Source: Eudorina sp. 2006-703-Eu-15 (lineage: Eukaryota > Chlorophyta > Chlorophyceae > Chlamydomonadales > Volvocaceae). From it: a stretch of DNA of 64,000 nt. Shown piece after piece: positions 63,976 through 64,000 of the stretch. The position numbers and the translations under genes were made by a program. Location of the stretch: NCBI GenBank assembly GCA_003117195.1, contig BDSI01000032.1:62001-126000 (forward strand), given 5' to 3'. Below the pieces are notes generated by a model, which searched no databases, was not told the origin of the DNA, and was given only the letters and a program-made list of their open reading frames with translations. The first letter of the stretch is position 1, and every line of letters begins with the position of its first letter.

Positions 63976-64000
63976 AACAGATAGAGTCACTCGCAAAAGA

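Overview
The window looks like nuclear DNA of a volvocine/chlamydomonadalean green alga (Volvox-like). Exons are GC-rich and there are many short GT-AG introns with C-rich 3' ends and CAG acceptors. Candidate TGTAA polyadenylation signals follow genes. A tRNA-Ala gene carries a 29-nt intron after position 37. Simple repeats are abundant. Nothing looks bacterial, and most long uninterrupted reading frames are repeat or antisense artefacts.

Layout. (1) 1-8,892: a tandem array of 592-595 bp units. Each unit carries tRNA-Asn(GTT) and, 45 nt downstream, an intron-containing tRNA-Ala(AGC). There are 15 pairs, the last broken. (2) 10,043-27,795, minus strand: a nine-exon gene for a 333-residue FSH1-type serine hydrolase with a targeting-like N-terminus. 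Its 10.1-kb fifth intron holds an intact young Ty3/gypsy chromovirus (11,842-20,158) with three 538-bp LTRs instead of two, and a hAT-like MITE. Its third intron holds three copies of a GC-hairpin-capped repeat. (3) 28,025-34,169, plus strand: an 11-exon gene for a type II membrane glycosyltransferase of the GT61/DUF563 family, head to head with the hydrolase gene (229 bp between start codons). (4) 37,200-53,011, minus strand: a 22-exon gene for a 1,334-residue protein with two EF-hands and many WD40 repeats, of the WDR49/WDR64/WDY type. (5) 55,874-61,381 and probably beyond, plus strand: a secreted or membrane-anchored protein with a bacterial-type periplasmic solute-binding domain. (6) 61,566-63,347: 1.8 kb of CATACA hexanucleotide repeat, followed by unassigned DNA and a 181-bp inverted-repeat element.

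Exon models were built by hand from reading frame, splice consensus, phase agreement at both sides of each intron, and recognisable family motifs. Those for the hydrolase, glycosyltransferase and EF-hand/WD40 genes join in phase from start to stop. The solute-binding gene has one unresolved junction, an uncertain start of its last visible exon and no visible 3' end.

The protein genes show no sign of working as one pathway. The shared theme is repeat biology: a tRNA array of near-identical units, a recent retrotransposon with unusual architecture, MITEs, and a repeat that recurs next to splice sites in a fixed orientation relative to donor or acceptor.
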